Positions 10,604 through 20,626 of a stretch of 64,000 nt of DNA are shown piece after piece (the stretch's first letter is position 1; every line of letters starts with the position of its first letter). The DNA comes from Lunularia cruciata (Eukaryota; Streptophyta; Marchantiopsida; Lunulariales; Lunulariaceae): assembly GCA_948567375.1 (NCBI GenBank), contig OX419758.1, positions 2,237,001 to 2,301,000 of the forward strand. The letters run 5' to 3'. Made by a program: the position numbers and the translations under genes. A model generated the notes under the pieces. The model was given only the letters and a program-made list of their open reading frames with translations. It made no database searches and was not told the DNA's origin.

Positions 10604-11404
10604 GCGAACTTCAGTAGTTGCCTTTGGATGCATTTTCTCAAACTGTACTGTACATTTTGATTGGAATATGAGTAACATATGCACGGTGGAGAGTCACGGA
10701 GATGAAGAAGTAACGCTCAAGAACGGATTTCGAGGGGAGTCTGACGCGTAAGCGTTGTCTGAGTTGATTTTGAAGACGGGAGAAGTCCAGCTAGACACTT
10801 GTGGAGATTCACGTGTCAGAACTGAAGATTGCTTTCACTCAGGAATGGGTCCCAAGAACCTGCATGCAAGTGTTTATAGTTTTGCTGCACGACTGTCTCC
10901 AGAAGCGGATCGTCGAAGAACACCTTGTCTTATGGCCCCTCAGCCGTCGATGAACCGTAGATGAGACGGTTAACGGTTTCCCACCGTCAGATTTCAAAGC
11001 AGAGCCGGCGGGGTAGAGTTGGTCGGTATCAGAGTCTAAAAAACCAGTCAAGATTTCAGAAGGTTACGTTTCCCTGTACTACGTCCTGTAATCAGCTCGG
11101 GCCCTACTGTACTGAATTCTACAGCCATGTCCTGTCTTTCAATCGGGGTTCTGCTCCTGGAGTTGTTAAGAACAAGTTTGTTGGGCTCCAAACAGTCACC
11201 TCTACCATTCCAAAACCTATTTCTTGTAGGTGCTGCGCAGCTGCCGCTGGCGCATTTAGATCTCTCAGACTCTTTTGAAGGCTACGTTCTTAACGTGTTC
11301 ACTAATTCACATACGAGCGTCTAGTACATGTGCACTTATAGCACTTCGAGTTTGTGATTTTGGTGCGTTCCGCGTCTCTGTCGTCATCCTGTTTCTAAGT
11401 ATAC

Positions 11405-11507
11405 AACGACAGAAGATTGTACCAATTGAGTTTCTCCTTCGTGTATATAGATCCCCTCCACTCCAATACCGAATTGCTATTGGAGTGGAGGGGATCGATA
11501 TACACGA
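11405..11507 (-). pseudogene. NLR-remnant fragment folded into a hairpin
   Basis: Plus-strand bases 11,405-11,470 resemble 3,680-3,745, the NLR-associated relic containing GVGVEGIN, including the tract ATCCCCTCCACTCCAA. Arms 11,439-11,468 and 11,478-11,507 are reverse complements with one mismatch around a 9-nt loop. The fragment abuts the right end of segmental copy A exactly where copy B continues towards the FAS1 gene. Confidence 0.7.
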
Positions 11508-11509
11508 TG

Positions 11510-12690
11510 AAGTACACTCTGTGACTAGGTTTTGCCGTCTGTATAGAATGTCTTGATTTGTTGAAAGATTTCACCCTACTAGCTTCCAATCATATAACGA
11601 TTTAGCAGAGTATTCGATATACACCAGAGAGCAAAGGCTTATTCCGGAACAGCTTGAAGTAAATGAGCTGGAAAAACGTCACCGTGCATGAAATTACGAA
11701 GAGAACTTAACAGAAGACTTAGAGACTTGGTAGGACAGATGAAGCCCGGCTGCATGATGGGGTACAAATTGATAACAAGACTATTTGTTCCATCCACAAA
11801 CTGTGAAGAATTAGAATGGTTTTTGCCATGAGCTGTACATCGCCCGTTACTGGTTAACCAAGTGAGGAAAACACCACTGAAGTTCGGGTAAAGGGCAGAA
11901 AAGTCGGGTGAAGGGTTGGAAGTAGGATGGCTACTTACATTTCAGCACAAAAGATACCACAGAAAGATGCTCCAGAGGTGAGGTATGGCAATACATGACC
12001 TTGACAGTCGAATTACTTCGAGTTAGTCGAAGGACGGCAGATGCCTGAATCAGGCACCAGTGGTGGGGTTACAGACTTGCGAATCAAATCATAATCGTGT
12101 AACTAAGCTGCCTGGTGCAATGCATTCTTTGACGGATGGATATGACGACTTCCGTTTGATGGTGCTCCAGAACGAGGCTTCCTCCCGGTAGAAGACCCGC
12201 TACGTTGAGTTTCTTCAGCAAAATATTTCTGTTTGGAGGACATTTTGTCAGAATTACTGAGTTTGCTTGCCGCATTCAAGGGAGAGAATTTGCAGCATTT
12301 TCTGGAGGAAAAGCTTCCTAATTCAATACCACAATTGTTCTCGAAAAAAAAATCCGGCAATTATTTCAATTATTTCATGTTCTTGCAGTTGAAATTGAGG
12401 TGAAACAATCGATGAAGATGGGCTACAAGCGCGTTAGTATCCGAGACTCGATTTGGAGTTTCTACTCAACTCAGAGTAGTCTCTGTCTTTTCTGGAGATA
12501 TTTGTAACTGCAATTCGTGTCCTTCCGCATCTACTCTTAGCAGGTTGAACATCTTTGGTTTATTTGATTGACCATCTTTGGTACGGATGAGGTCTTGTAC
12601 TTCGACTACGAATTCACACTTTGTACCTCAAAAGCATTAGCAAAGGAGCAGAAAATCAAGTAATGTCAAACATCCTGATTCTTTAAGTGC
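11510..12690. other. Region upstream of the IDO-like pseudogene, no gene supported
   Basis: Single-copy sequence with normal CG content between copy A and the IDO-like exon. An 85-codon minus-strand frame at 12,103-12,360 is Ser/Lys rich without a recognisable domain. I looked for an IDO N-terminal exon on the plus strand and could not find a convincing one, so the first exons may be lost or too diverged. Confidence 0.4.
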
Positions 12691-12692
12691 AG

Positions 12693-13750
12693 GGAAGAGA
12701 TATGGCGAGCAATGCTTGTGCTTTCGTTCATAAGCCACGCATATATATGGAGTGATGCAGCCCATCCTCCTCCCTCCAAACTACCGAGCAATTCTCAAAA
12801 CCCTGGAGTGAACATGCCAGAAGCTTGGACATGCCCGCCTGTTCTGGTGTACGCAACTTACAATCTCCTAAACTGGAGACGGATCGACCAGAGCAAACCT
12901 GTTGAGCTGGAAAACATAGTTTGCCTTCATAATTTCTATGGCGGTGTTGACGAAGAGTGATTCCGTTTGGTTCACATTGAGGTGAAGCCCCGGCGGTTGA
13001 TGGGATACTAGCAATCGCTTAGGCCCAGCTACTAGTATCCAAAAATTTAACTTCAGATGCCTGTAGCATACCTAAATTGTAAAATTGAAATCTAAATCTG
13101 ATATCCTCACTTTTTAGTGTTATTAGCTAATTTTGATATTGGTGTGATTTTCAATTGGTGTGATTGAGGACTTATTCTTCTGGACCACCTCCCTATTCAG
13201 GTAAAAGGGTGTCTGGAAATCATGACTTCTACCTTGAAACGGATGCAGCAAACTCTCAGTAGGATGGGTAAGAATTGCGATCCGTACATATACCACCACA
13301 GAGTCCGAGCGTTCATGTCTGGACGGAGAGATAATCCTGCTCTACCACATGGGATGCTGTATGAAGTGGTAGATATCGAGATGAAGCCCATGCGCAGTCC
13401 TCGATTATTCCGTGCTTTGATGCTGCATTGGGCATCATCCACAAAGATGGATGGCTCTCCTATTCCTCTTCCTACTATTTCTCCTACTCCTTCGAAAACC
13501 CGAATTAGTGGTCAACTTACATTACATTCCTCGGACATCTGCCGACATCGTTCTTCGATGAAATGGGTCAAATTCGCCGGCTCCGAAAGATCGAATTCGA
13601 CAATGCTCTATCTCATCCACCGCTTTCGCCCGGGGCTTCGGCACACAACGAATTCATCCGATCGATTTACTCCCTCGAAATTGCTGTTAGTTCCAAACCG
13701 ACTAACAAACGTTGGGATGGTTCCAACTCCATCGCGAGCGAAACATGATC
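12693..13750 (+). pseudogene. Indoleamine 2,3-dioxygenase-like pseudogene
   Basis: Exon 1 begins after an acceptor (AAGTGCAG, 12,685-12,692) and encodes FISHAYIW, PPVLVYATYNLLNWRR, FYGGVDEE and, after a TGA at 12,958-12,960 in place of the usual Trp of DEEWF, FRLVHIEV. A one-base frameshift near 12,985 then opens APAVDGILAIA. An intron of roughly 140 bp follows (acceptor CTATTCAG, 13,193-13,200). Exon 2 encodes NCDPYIYHHRVRAFMSG, DNPALPHGMLYE and, in another frame after a small deletion near 13,380-13,395, AQSSIIPCFDAALGIIH, the Q-S-S...F-D-x-x-L-G-I-x-H region of the IDO family. A further TAG lies at 13,506. IDO is a haem enzyme that opens the indole ring of tryptophan. The gene cannot make a working enzyme. 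The IDO family assignment is strong; the evolutionary source is unknown. Confidence 0.85.
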
Positions 13751-13995
13751 ACTGGAAAGAAATGAAACGAGTTCGCTGAAGCATCTCGGTTTATTGCCTT
13801 GCCCTCCATCCTTTAGACACGCGTCATAAGACAGTCTGCGAAATACTCAGGAATACTTGCAAGATAAACGAGTCCATGCTTCCACGAGCTCGGATATCAA
13901 CAAAGTGAAACTGTTCTCCATTACATCATTCTTGAACCTAAGCAAACGGGTAAAATCATATTGGAATGAGGGTTAGTACATTATATAATCCTAAG

Positions 13996-14365
13996 AAGTA
14001 AAAGAGCGACCTCGTAGAAAACACGAAGGATGGGAAGACCCCATCAAGATCAAGCTGTAAAAGGTGGGGACAAAATTGGGAAGATGGGAAGGCCCCATCA
14101 AGACCAAGCCCGTACAAAGGTGGGACAAAACAAGGAAAATGGGACTAAGTCCTAATAGAGTTCGATATGAAAAATCTACTATCTATAAATAACTAAATAG
14201 GGACTACACGCGAACTTTACTCTATATCACTTAAGATATCCTAGCTGTATAAAAAACGAGACGAAATAGAAAACTTAATTAAGTCTCGGTTAAAAAATCT
14301 ACCTTAACGCACCTAATATATCCGAGATATATAAATTATACGAACTATAAATAATTAAAACATCC
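13996..14365 (-). mobile_element. AT-rich insertion carrying the CTACGCGGTCGCC-family motif
   Basis: Absent from copy A at the same site. On the minus strand it runs from CTTGGGATGTTTTAATTA through AT-rich sequence to TTTTGTCCCACC, two copies of a TTGATGGGG tract, CCCATCCTTCGTGTTTTCTA and a final CGAGGTCGCTCTTTT. The same end sequence recurs at 58,905 and in the tiny insertions. The imperfect flanks CTAAGAAGTA and CCAAGAAATA may be the target duplication. It has no coding capacity. Probably a non-autonomous retroposon. Confidence 0.6.
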
Positions 14366-14575
14366 CAAGAAATATCACCTCATGTGATTGTTCTACGAAG
14401 GATTGCACTAATCACTGCCTTTTGTAGAGCAGTGGACACGCTGTCTGAGAAGTTTAGTTGGTTATCTCAAATCCTCAGAAACTGATTAACTCAAATCCTT
14501 CTGTGATAGTACAGTAGTCAGGATAATTAGTTCCACAAACGTGTCGCGGGTCACAATACCCCGTAGCCTTTGCCA

Positions 14576-14662
14576 GCTAGGACAGCTCAACTGGGAGAGC
14601 CTCAGACTGAAGATTTTGATCTTCAGTCTGAGGCTCTGGTGTTCGAACCACTCCACAAGGCT
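14576..14662 (+). other. tRNA-Phe-like pseudo-tRNA, copy B, with mirrored anticodon arm
   Basis: Starts GCTAGGACAGCTCAACTGG and has GAGAGCCTCAGACTGAAGAT. It then turns back on itself: arms 14,596-14,614 and 14,619-14,637 are perfect 19-bp reverse complements around TTTG. The B-box-like GTGTTCGAACCAC follows. Copy A has no such mirror, so the inverted repeat arose within this copy. Confidence 0.65.
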
Positions 14663-14893
14663 CAAGGAGGTAGGACCGTTTCACGATTGGAGATTAAATA
14701 TTTATGCACATATTTCTCTATTATAAATGCGAATGAAAATGTCAAAATATACATATTAGTTGTACCTTTTAAATCATGACTCATACTTTTACCCGGCGAG
14801 TAAGTTTAATTCTAGCGGTTATATAGATTTTGTCGACTTGCGTTTTGACAAGTTATAACAGTTATATAAGAAGGTTCTCTTTCACCTTTAATC

Positions 14894-14956
14894 TTTAATG
14901 TATCTTTCCCATCCTTCGTTTTTTCTACGCTGTCTCTTTTTCGTTTAATGTGTCTT
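14894..14956 (-). mobile_element. 37-bp insertion with 13-bp target duplication
   Basis: TTTAATGTATCTT (14,894-14,906) and TTTAATGTGTCTT (14,944-14,956) flank only 37 bp, which begin TCCCATCCTTCGTTTTTTCT and end TCTCTTTTTCG. Copy A at the same place (near 8,695) has one ATATATCTTATT-type site and no insert. The insert is little more than the shared motif of this family. Confidence 0.75.
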
Positions 14957-17451
14957 ATTATATTGATAAGGAACCCTATTGTTTTAGTTCACACTATAAG
15001 ATTTTCAATTCAAATTATAAATTAAACCAGTATTTGAAATAAAATTTATTCATGTTAAATGTCATGATAGTAATCTGAATGGGTTAACTTTGTGATCATG
15101 AAGGTCTACTGAATCACGACATAGTTTAGTTTCTGATATAAGATCCATACGTAAGAGTCAACCCCACGAACCCATTCTTAAAATAATACTCAATATATGT
15201 CTTCTTCAAGTTGGTGCATCTAGGTCCTTTCTCTAGCTTTAGTGAGTGATACTGGTTTACTTACCAAGGGCAGAGGTACCAAGACGACAAGAAGTAATAA
15301 GCCAAAATGAAATAAAATAAAATAATCAAAAAAAAGAAAGAAAGAAACACATATCACCCAAACTTTCTCTTCGTCTTACTGGTTTGACAAGTGTTTTGTT
15401 TCATTGTCAATTTTATGGACTGTTTCACTGACTCGATTTAGTTTCCAAAATTAGTTTGGAAATCACGTCATGTGGCATGATTGATGAAAGGATTTGCTCC
15501 TTAGGAACACGACCTAAACACCAACAATAATAATTCAAAATAGAGAACACAATAATATTGAGCTAAACATTAACTTCACCTCTCCGGATGTGGAGGAAGG
15601 AGAATTTACTCCTGATAACGTTCAACCTGCCAGTAAGGTCTATGTTTCATATCCTTCTCAATACTCCTCATGTGGGAAAAAATACGTATAACGCGAAATT
15701 TTCATAAAGTTAAATGACTATATAAGTCTTATATTCATGGCATCTATCATATATATTCTTCTTATATAAGTTCATGTCCTAGTGGTATTCATGTGAGTCA
15801 ATTAATTCTTCCTCATTGCATTGCATTCTTTTGGATCTGGGTGCCGTCGTACATAGCCTAACTATCCTGACATCTACATTAACCACATCCCTAATCCTTC
15901 CATGAAAGATTGCGGCCGTTAGATTGAAGCGTCGATAGTAATTGCTTCAGAGTCATGCGGATGTCCGTAGCTAGAGTCTCACACTACTTCTCGAGAGGTT
16001 CCCGCCTGACGATGCCATGTCAGTTCCAGAGAGGCATGAGATGCCGATACCTTCAATATGCTCCTTTGCGCGCTGCCTTCAAGAAAGTGTGGATCTGTGC
16101 GCCTCAAGTTTCAGAAACATATTTCGTTGTGATATAAGTTCGTATCACCGAGTGGCACCAAAGGAATGTACTAACACGAGGGATTATATATAGCATGCAG
16201 TAGCTCGAGTTCATTTGGTTTGATACAAGGAAATTCTATAATCTCAACGTGCACAACCGGGGGCTTGAAACGCACTATCTCTTAAGCATGAAACTAAAAC
16301 GGATTTGAAAAAAATACTGAGGGGAATTCACCAATCTGCTGATCTCTTCTTGAATTTGAAAGTTTGCTCACGAGCCAGATCATGAATTACGATTGTACCT
16401 GGAGCACGTTGAACTTGGATAAAATCAAATCGATATTGCTAATTTTCCCCTGTGTTTACTGGATATAGAGGCGGACTTTCCATCTGAAATTAACTTTAAC
16501 CCTAATTTCTCAAACTTTATTGTACAAGAAGTTTAATTGCATTATGCGTAACATATCCATGGTGGAGAGTCACGGGGAGGAAGTAACGCTCAAGAACGGA
16601 TTCGAGGAGAGTCTGACGCGAGGCGTTGTCTCAGGTTATTTTGAGAGAGGGCAGAAATCCAGCTAGACAATTGTGGAGATCAGATGTCAGAACTGAAGAT
16701 TGCTTCCCACCTCAGGAATGGGTCCCAAGAACCGTCCATAAAAACACTTGCACGCCTGCATGCAAGTGTTTAGAGTTGTACCGCGAACTCGTCTCCAGAA
16801 GCGGATCGTCTAATGAAGATGAACACCCCACCCTATGGCCTCTCGTCCGTCGATGATCAGTAGTTTAGGCCTCGCTATCAACGGTTTTCGGCCGACTACG
16901 ACGTCGGGTTTCAAAACAGAGACGCGCGGGGTAGGAGCGGTCGGTATCAGAGTCTTAAGGGTTAATACCTCTACTGTTAAGATTTCAAAAGTTTACCGTT
17001 CCCTGTACTACGTACTGTAATCGACTCGGCCCCTGTTGTACTGAATTCTAAAGGACTACCTTCTTTGAATCGGGTTTTGCTCCTGGAGTTATTAAGAACA
17101 CGTTCCTTGGGCCCCAAACGCCGCCTCTACGAAAACCTATTTTCATTCAGGAAGCGTGACCAGAATGAATTGAAATGAGGCGTCGTTTACTTGGAGAGGT
17201 CATTTAATCCAGATCAGTGTTTCTTGTAGGTGATGCGCATGCTGCAGCTGCCGCTGGAGGATTTAGAGCTCTCAGACCCTCTTGAAGGCTACGTACTTAA
17301 CGTGTTCTTTAAGTGATATACGAACGTCTAGTAAATGCTCACTTACAGCACTTTGAGTTTGTGATTTTGGGTTCTTTCAGCGTCTCTGTTCTCATCCTGT
17401 TGCTAAGTATACAACGATAGAGCTTGAGTAGACTCATTATTCTGTGTCGAA

Positions 17452-18462
17452 ATGGGCGTTAAGCCGCCAACTTCTGGTGGTGCATTAAGCACAATGGCAG
17501 AAAGTAGGGGGTATCTCTCTCTCGGTTGCGCAAGAACGAAGACACATGCACGTGGTGATTTTATTATGTTGATGATAGCGTTGGTGCTGACATTAGCGCA
17601 AATACCTCGTACTGATGCACAATTGTTGCCGCCGGCCCCAGCTCCTGGGGTAGTAGCACCTGTTCGGGCACCGGCTCCTGGACCGATACCTGCAGTTTCT
17701 CCTGGGGTAGTTGCACCAGCCCCTCTTCCTCCGCAGACTCCATTGCAGCAATCGCAGCATGTCGTTCAGGCGTTGCGCGGCAACAACTTCACAGCTGTAG
17801 CGCAACTCATACAAACATACTTGCCGGTTTTGCGCCTCAACACGACGCTGTTTGTTCCCACGAATGCAGCATTGGCCGCAGTCCCTGCAGGCACACCCCT
17901 ACTGCCTATCATTTTATACCATGCAGCCGCGCCACAGTACACCTATTCGCAACTTCTGGCTCTTCCGGTAGGGGCTCGTCTGCCGACTAGCCTGGGAAAT
18001 AACTCCATTCTTGTGACGAACAATGCACCAGATAACTTTCAGGTTGACAATGTGCGCATTGTGGTAGCCGATGCGTGTTCATCGACTGTGTATAACTTGC
18101 AGGTCTCCTGTCATGGTGTGGAGAGAGTGCTGAATGCGAGTTTGTATGGAAATTCAACAGCAACAACAAACGCTCCTGCACCAGCGCCACTTGGTGTGCC
18201 GTCGCCGGTTGCTGGCCCTGTACCAACACTAGCTCCCTTCTTACCGCCAATTCCTTTCGTTGCACCGGTACCAAGCCCACCAGCTCCAGGTCCAGATGGA
18301 AGCGTAGTAGGTGAAACTCCACCTGCAGAAAGCCCCACTGACACTGATTCCAGTGCTTCCGGAGCAGCATCAATTCGTGAACTGATCAGTTACCCTACAT
18401 GTCGGCATCTGATATTTGTAGTTTATCTTGGAGTCGTGAGTGTTGGTTTAAGCATTTTCTGA
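17452..18462 (+). CDS. Fasciclin-like arabinogalactan protein (single FAS1 domain)
   Basis: An intact 336-codon frame. The likelier functional start is the ATG at 17,566 (residue 39), since MLMIALVLTLAQIPRTDAQ is a typical signal peptide, whereas the preceding 38 residues are not. After it comes a Pro/Ala-rich arabinogalactan-type stretch (PAPAPGVV, residues 62-98). One FAS1 domain follows at about residues 100-228, with the H1 motif TLFVPTNAAL, the central LYHAAAPQYTYSQLL, and an H2-like HGVERVL. A second Pro-rich linker (PAPAPLGVPSPVAGPVP) and a hydrophobic C-terminus (LIFVVYLGVVSVGLSIF) suggest a GPI anchor. Such proteins sit at the plasma membrane and cell wall and act in adhesion and wall organisation. 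N-glycosylation sequons include NFT, NTT and NAS. The 5' flank is segmental copy B, and no clear TATA box was seen. Confidence 0.93.
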   Translation: MGVKPPTSGGALSTMAESRGYLSLGCARTKTHARGDFIMLMIALVLTLAQIPRTDAQLLPPAPAPGVVAPVRAPAPGPIPAVSPGVVAPAPLPPQTPLQQSQHVVQALRGNNFTAVAQLIQTYLPVLRLNTTLFVPTNAALAAVPAGTPLLPIILYHAAAPQYTYSQLLALPVGARLPTSLGNNSILVTNNAPDNFQVDNVRIVVADACSSTVYNLQVSCHGVERVLNASLYGNSTATTNAPAPAPLGVPSPVAGPVPTLAPFLPPIPFVAPVPSPPAPGPDGSVVGETPPAESPTDTDSSASGAASIRELISYPTCRHLIFVVYLGVVSVGLSIF

Positions 18463-19380
18463 GCCCTTTGGTCTCAGTGATTTTGATCCAGCTATCATAG
18501 TACGTACCATGGACAATTCCGTGTGAACATTCATTCATGCGATTGAAATTCTTGTCCAAACGCTTAATTCGTATGCATGTGGGCATGCACGTTTACAGTT
18601 GCATGCATATGATTTTCTTCGAATTCTATGATGCAGCGTCACGATTCTACGCATCTGTTCTATGTGCAGAATGTGCGTGACTTGCTCATGCATACAACCA
18701 ATCCAAATGTAAGAACATTGAGATGTAATCTTGGCGTTGAGCACTCAGACTTGGAACTCTTGTCTGCTTAGGGTTCTCAATTGACTCCAGGAACTTCCAA
18801 TGACTTGGCATCTCCTATGTTCAATTCTATCCATCATACCCATTCAAGAAATTGATGATGATTAAATCTAGTATGAGGCATGCGCTGATCTATCATGTAT
18901 ATTTTTTTATGGTTTCCATGCTTTGAATCTAGGTCTATGCATATGCCAACCGATATCGTTCGAATGTAAAATGACCTATTTCGCTGGAGATGTGAATGCT
19001 AGCTATCTAGATACAGTGAGTTGCCGGATTCTGTATCACATCAGTAGCTCGATTGGAAGTGACTACCGAAGGGAGAAACATTTGATTTGATTGGACCGAT
19101 CAGATACTTGTCAATTCAATCCATTACGCAGAAAATAGATAATGTTTAACATCATCATTAAATCCTACGTAATATGGATCAGATTGTGCATCTACTTATG
19201 GTTACGCGATATATATGCGCTATATCGAGATGATTTCAGTTTCGAAGTTACTGTTGAAGAGCTTGCAACATCCATGAACACGATACTGTGTAACTTTTTA
19301 GGTATTCCTCTGTCTCAACTGCACTAGTAGTGAATTATTTTACGTCTATTCGGCTCGTTGAGATATCGATTATCGGATGT

Positions 19381-19575
19381 TAATTAAGGTACTAGTAATA
19401 TTTGGAGTATATATACTCGGGTCTTTGATATATATACACCGGGTCCAAATGAACGATCGCGCCCGGCAGCTAATCCAAATCGGCCCCTGGGGGGTGTGTT
19501 GGTACGAGTGATCCCCCCTCAGGATCAAAGACCCGATACAAAGTCCTAGTGTATATATATCAAAGCCCTTAATTT
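19381..19575. mobile_element. MITE-like inverted-repeat element, about 190 bp
   Basis: GGGTCTTTGATATATATACAC (19,419-19,439) is mirrored by GTGTATATATATCAAAGCCC (19,549-19,568). The inner pair CGGGTCTTTGAT and ATCAAAGACCCG (19,418-19,429 and 19,524-19,535) gives an alternative fold, and outer AATTAAGG/CCCTTAATT sequences flank it. It has no coding capacity. The target duplication is uncertain. Confidence 0.5.
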
Positions 19576-19896
19576 GCTCGAGATATTAAGCGATTACAGA
19601 GTCACGGTGCCGTGGGTATTAATTGCCAATGGGGGAAAACTGGCGATGCGAATTATCGACTCATTTAGAAACTTCCACTACATATGGATCACACTGTTAA
19701 AACACTGCCTTTTCTTTCCGGTTTCCTATCTACATCTTCGTAAAGTTAACATAGATTCATAGACGTGAACAGTACTGTTTAGTATAGGAATGGAATGAAA
19801 GAATGATTGAAAGGACGACAAGATCTATGAACGAATCCTGGACCACTGATTTTTTTTCTACCTATTGAAGAACAGGTTACAGAAAACAGGTTCTTG

Positions 19897-19918
19897 AGTT
19901 CCCTAGGCCTAGGGAACT
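19897..19918. repeat. 22-bp perfect palindrome
   Basis: AGTTCCCTAGG directly abuts its reverse complement. Wider flanks (AAGAACAGG at 19,868-19,876 and CCTGTTCTT at 19,924-19,932) are also complementary, so the region can fold into a longer, interrupted hairpin. Confidence 0.8.
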
Positions 19919-20626
19919 TTCAGCCTGTTCTTATAACTGTCATAGACATGTACCATTGTCGTTGCTGGCAATTTCAATGAATTGTCAGCTATTCCTCAGA
20001 ACTGCAAGGATAATATATGTCAGCAGGTTTATAAACAAGTATCTGTCTAATCATATCTATCAAGAAAGTTATTACAGAAAGTACAAATCAAGTCAAATAC
20101 GCTAACTAAAGCGATGGGCACGTTTATGCACAGGAAAGAATATAAAATAACGGATGGAACTAGAGGCATGCTCATGGCCGTGGTCATGAACTCGTTCATT
20201 TCTGAGTGTGACAGGGTTTCGACCTCTTAAGTAACTCAAACTCCATGAGTATGCACACTTGTGAAAATAGCTCCTGGAGCCACAGCAAGTGAAGCTTGCT
20301 TCTTCAGCAAAATAAATTGCATCTCAGTAGATTAAGACGAATGTTTGAGCTGGCCTCTCTGGGATTGTATCCCTTCATTTGCATCTCTCCAACCTTTATA
20401 TGGCGGTGAATTTATAGCCCCGGTGGGTTCCCCTAACCAGGCCACTGCATACTAAAGGGAACCCACGTATTCCATGGTTACCAAGTATGCTCATGCTACA
20501 TACAGACACGAGATGTTGATTAGTTTTCGGAAAGATCAGCATACACCTGAACCAACTGCAGTACAAGTAGTTTTCTACGCAAAGAAGTGACAACAAAGTT
20601 ACACATTCAAATAACTATAGCCGGTT

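Larger units (their letters stand above)
8121..11412. repeat. Segmental duplication, copy A
   Basis: Direct, diverged duplicate of 13,825-17,424. Landmarks in order in both copies: GGGTAAAATCATA, the tRNA-Phe-like sequence, TATAGATTTTGTCGACTTGC, CTCATGTGGGAAAAA-like tracts, GGTTCCCGCCTGACG, a GTATCACCGAGTGG block, GGTGGAGAGTCACGG, and AAGTATACAACGA at the right end. The left end lies at the beginning of the hydrolase relic, and the right end of copy B lies just before the FAS1 gene. The copies differ by many substitutions and by several private insertions, so the duplication is not recent. I see no gene inside either copy. Confidence 0.85.
13825..17424. repeat. Segmental duplication, copy B
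   Basis: Direct duplicate of 8,121-11,412, matching from the GAAATACTCAGGA tract through AAGTATACAACGATAGA. It has a ~370-bp AT-rich insertion at 13,996-14,365, a 37-bp insertion at 14,907-14,943 and a mirrored pseudo-tRNA that copy A lacks. It lacks copy A's 91-bp insertion and 27-bp palindrome. Its right end is about 25 bp upstream of the first ATG of the FAS1 gene, so the immediate 5' flank of that gene is duplicated DNA. Confidence 0.85.
18463..20600. other. Intergenic, two inverted repeats only
   Basis: No convincing open frame or RNA gene. It contains the 190-bp inverted-repeat element at 19,381-19,575 and the 22-bp palindrome at 19,897-19,918. Confidence 0.5.

Noticed and set aside
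10755-11324. Overlapping small ORFs near the end of segmental copy A
   Set aside because: Frames are not conserved in copy B (16,600-17,400), so coding is unlikely.
12103-12360. 85-codon minus-strand ORF upstream of the IDO-like exon
   Set aside because: Ser/Lys-rich without a domain, opposite strand to the pseudogene and with no splice or promoter support; not strong enough to call.
17987-18373. Minus-strand ORFs opposite the FAS1 gene
   Set aside because: The plus strand has a clear FAS1 domain, signal peptide and Pro-rich regions; the reverse frames lack any domain.
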